This document shows, in pieces, positions 61,442 through 64,000 of a stretch of DNA of 64,000 nucleotides. The DNA is from JASGDC01 sp047606545. Lineage in GTDB: Bacteria; Actinomycetota; Actinomycetes; Actinomycetales; Micrococcaceae. Location of the stretch: the NCBI GenBank assembly GCA_047606545.1, contig JASGEI010000018.1, positions 1 to 64,000 on the forward strand, read 5' to 3'. The notes under the pieces are model-generated. The model was given only the letters and a program-made list of their open reading frames with translations, ran no database searches and was not told the DNA's origin. The translations under genes and the position numbers were made by a program. The number at the start of each line of letters is the position of its first letter. Positions within the stretch are counted from its first letter, which is position 1.

Positions 61442-64000
61442 ATGAGTGCAGTTGATAGCTATGGTGCTAAATCAACTCTGAAGGTTGGTAAAAAAGAATA
61501 CGAGATTTACAAACTCTCAGCTGTAAAAGGTGCAGAAAAATTACCTTACAGTTTGAAAGTATTGCTTGAGAATCAGTTACGTACTGAAGATGGCGAAAAT
61601 ATTACTAAAGATCACATTGCAGCTCTAGGTAACTGGGATGCAAAAGGTGAACCAAAAGATGAAATCCAGTTCACACCAGCACGTGTGATTATGCAGGACT
61701 TCACCGGTGTACCTTGTGTGGTTGACTTAGCGACAATGCGTGAAGCAGTAGGTGAACTTGGTGGCGATGAGACAAAGGTAAATCCACTGAGTCCTGCGGA
61801 AATGGTTATTGACCACTCAGTAATCATCGATTTCTTTGGTAATGCAAATGCATTTGAGAAGAATATCGACATGGAATACCAGCGTAACTCAGAGCGTTAC
61901 AAGTTCCTTCGCTGGGGTCAGACTGCATTCGAAGATTTCAAAGTAGTTCCACCTGATACTGGTATCGTGCACCAGGTAAATATTGAGTATTTAGCTCGTA
62001 CGGTAATGACTCGTGAAGTTGATGGCGTGCTTCGTGCATACCCAGATACTTGTGTTGGTACTGACTCACACACCACAATGGTTAACGGTCTAGGTGTCCT
62101 AGGCTGGGGTGTTGGTGGTATTGAAGCAGAAGCTGCAATGCTTGGCCAGCCAGTATCAATGTTGATTCCAAAGGTCGTTGGTTTCAAACTTAAGGGTTCA
62201 ATACCTGCAGGTGCTACTGCGACTGACGTAGTGCTTACAATTACTGAAATGCTTCGTGACCACGGAGTAGTTGGTAAGTTCGTAGAGTTCTACGGCAAGG
62301 GTGTGGCTGAAGTGCCACTAGCAAACCGCGCGACTATTGGTAACATGAGCCCTGAGTTCGGTTCTACTTGTGCGATTTTCCCAATTGATGAAGTAACTCT
62401 TGACTACTTGCGTTTAACTGGCCGTGACGAAGAAAATATTGAACTTGTAGAAGCTTACGCTAAAGAACAAGGTCTATGGCATAACCCAGAAAATGAAGCA
62501 AAATACTCTGAGTACCTAGAACTAGATCTTTCAACAGTAGTTCCTTCTATTGCTGGTCCAAAGCGTCCACAGGATCGTGTGGAATTAAGCAATGCAAAGA
62601 AGCAATTCGAAGAAGATATCAAAGCTTATGTTGATAGCGATTTCGACAAGGAAGTCGACGTTAAAACTAAAGATGGTGGCTTTAAGCTAACTCATGGTGC
62701 AGTTACTATTGCGTCAATTACTTCTTGTACAAACACTTCTAACCCATCTGTAATGCTTGCAGCAGCTTTGCTTGCACGTAATGCAGTAGAAAAAGGTCTA
62801 GATGTGAAACCTTGGGTTAAGACTTCATTAGCTCCAGGTTCTAAAGTAGTAACAGACTACTACGAGAAGTCTGGACTTACGCCATATCTTGAAAAGCTTG
62901 GTTTCCACCTAGTTGGTTATGGTTGTGCTACTTGTATCGGTAACTCTGGTCCGCTTAACGAAGAAATCTCACAAGCAATCCAGGAAAACGATCTTGCAGC
63001 TACTTCAGTGCTTTCTGGTAACCGTAACTTCGAAGGTCGTATTAACCCAGATGTAAAGATGAACTACTTAGCATCTCCACCGCTAGTAATTGCATATGCT
63101 CTTGCAGGTCATATGGACTTTGATTTTGATGCTGATCCACTAGGACAAGACAAAGATGGCAATGACGTATTCCTAAAGGATTTATGGCCAAGTCCAGTTG
63201 AGGTACAAAAGACTATTGATAGTTGTATTGATACTGATATGTTCAAGAAAGATTATGCTGACGTATTCTCAGGTGATGAACGTTGGAAGTCACTTGAAAC
63301 TCCAGAGGGTAAAGTTTACGAATGGGAAGAAGAATCAACTTACATTCGCAAACCGCCTTATTTCGAGGGTATGAAGGAAACTCCAGATCCAGTAGAAGAT
63401 GTACACGATGCACGCGTACTAGCCTTGTTAGGTGACTCAGTAACTACTGACCACATCTCTCCAGCTGGTTCATTCAAATCTGATACGCCAGCAGGTAAGT
63501 ACTTAATCGAAAATGGTGTAGCTCGTAAAGACTTCAACTCTTACGGTTCTCGTCGTGGTAACCACGAAGTAATGATTCGTGGTACTTTCGCAAACATCCG
63601 TCTAAAGAACCTACTTCTTGATGGGGTAGAGGGCGGCTTTACTCTTGACTTCACTGATGGTGGTAAGCAAAATACTATTTACGAAGCAGCACAAAACTAC
63701 AAGAAGGAAAATACGCCATTAGTAGTACTTGCTGGTAAAGAGTATGGTTCTGGTTCTTCTCGTGACTGGGCTGCTAAGGGTACTATGCTTCTTGGGGTTA
63801 AGGCAGTTATTGCTGAGAGTTTCGAGCGTATTCACCGTTCAAACCTAATCGGTATGGGTGTATTGCCACTACAGTTCCCAGAAGGTGAAACAGCTGAATC
63901 ACTTGGTCTAACAGGTCATGAAACTTTCAGTTTTGAAGGTGTTACTGAACTTAACAATGGCTCTATCCCTAAGACAATTAAGGTTACAGCTAAGAATGAA
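61442..64000 (+). CDS. acnA: aconitate hydratase (3' end beyond the window)
   Basis: Converts citrate to isocitrate in the TCA cycle. The visible 853 residues start MSAVDSYGAKSTLKVG and stay in frame to the last base. Iron-sulfur ligands are in SITSCTNTSNPSVM (about residue 425) and GYGCATCIGNSG (about 497-508). GSDSHTTMVNGLGVLGWGVGG-type sequence near 200 and the C-terminal swivel domain with GKEYGSGSSRDWAAKG are also present. The family is about 890-930 residues, so only a short tail is missing. GGAAGGAAA precedes the ATG. The 190 bp upstream shows no clear operator. Confidence 0.96.
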   Translation, partial: MSAVDSYGAKSTLKVGKKEYEIYKLSAVKGAEKLPYSLKVLLENQLRTEDGENITKDHIAALGNWDAKGEPKDEIQFTPARVIMQDFTGVPCVVDLATMREAVGELGGDETKVNPLSPAEMVIDHSVIIDFFGNANAFEKNIDMEYQRNSERYKFLRWGQTAFEDFKVVPPDTGIVHQVNIEYLARTVMTREVDGVLRAYPDTCVGTDSHTTMVNGLGVLGWGVGGIEAEAAMLGQPVSMLIPKVVGFKLKGSIPAGATATDVVLTITEMLRDHGVVGKFVEFYGKGVAEVPLANRATIGNMSPEFGSTCAIFPIDEVTLDYLRLTGRDEENIELVEAYAKEQGLWHNPENEAKYSEYLELDLSTVVPSIAGPKRPQDRVELSNAKKQFEEDIKAYVDSDFDKEVDVKTKDGGFKLTHGAVTIASITSCTNTSNPSVMLAAALLARNAVEKGLDVKPWVKTSLAPGSKVVTDYYEKSGLTPYLEKLGFHLVGYGCATCIGNSGPLNEEISQAIQENDLAATSVLSGNRNFEGRINPDVKMNYLASPPLVIAYALAGHMDFDFDADPLGQDKDGNDVFLKDLWPSPVEVQKTIDSCIDTDMFKKDYADVFSGDERWKSLETPEGKVYEWEEESTYIRKPPYFEGMKETPDPVEDVHDARVLALLGDSVTTDHISPAGSFKSDTPAGKYLIENGVARKDFNSYGSRRGNHEVMIRGTFANIRLKNLLLDGVEGGFTLDFTDGGKQNTIYEAAQNYKKENTPLVVLAGKEYGSGSSRDWAAKGTMLLGVKAVIAESFERIHRSNLIGMGVLPLQFPEGETAESLGLTGHETFSFEGVTELNNGSIPKTIKVTAKNE

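Overview
The window is AT-rich DNA from an actinomycete. The lineage markers are SepH, DUF4193, DUF7455, DUF4235 and DUF3710/DUF3159 proteins, a PAC2 protein, a principal sigma factor with a long Lys/Ala/Thr-rich head, a fused CydDC, and a dnaK-grpE-dnaJ-hspR operon with HAIR operators. The low GC, the MurNAc salvage genes and the cytochrome bd genes would suit a small-genome, host-associated relative of the Actinomycetaceae, but the family is an inference.

Layout. (1) 1-4.5 kb: a 2-oxoacid dehydrogenase E2 N-terminus, lpd, and a leucyl-aminopeptidase homologue on the minus strand, with a PAC2 gene divergent from it. (2) 4.7-6.2 kb: sigA. (3) 6.2-13.5 kb: an accessory island between sigA and the DUF7455/parE pair. 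It holds a propeptide-like protein with an interrupted secreted trypsin-like protease, an AbiEi/AbiEii type IV toxin-antitoxin pair, the HEPN defence protein ApeA, several small genes broken by tiny indels, and a 3' fragment of tRNA-Tyr. (4) 13.5-23 kb: DUF7455, parE, an M56 peptidase, cydA-cydB-cydDC. (5) 23.3-34.4 kb: murQ-murP, parC, a GNAT/acyl-CoA-synthetase-like fusion, a phosphodiesterase, thymidine kinase, sepH and DUF4193. (6) 34.5-40.6 kb: a complete Mrp cation/proton antiporter operon (mrpAB fused, C-G). (7) 40.6-46.7 kb: dcd, an MFS transporter, DUF4235, and a TPP-riboswitch-controlled ykoEDC transporter. (8) 46.8-50.9 kb: the heat-shock operon. (9) 51-55.7 kb: msrB, an EXLDI protein, dut, DUF3710, DUF3159, an RNA methyltransferase. 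(10) 55.7-61.3 kb: a second accessory stretch with redox genes, a dead acetyltransferase, two copies of a hairpin repeat in front of a DUF4143 ATPase, an SDR protein, an Hsp31-like protein and a Bcr/CflA pump. (11) From 61.4 kb: aconitase, cut by the window end.

The most unusual items are at the left end. The E2 lipoyl domain has Glu in place of the lysine that carries lipoate, followed by a tandemly repeated acidic linker. The neighbouring M17 peptidase has lost most metal ligands and looks like a pseudoenzyme. In the island, the protease gene is split by an in-frame stop between propeptide and catalytic domain, directly behind a free-standing propeptide homologue. Three further lesions (a 28-bp duplication and two homopolymer indels) lie in the small genes around apeA.
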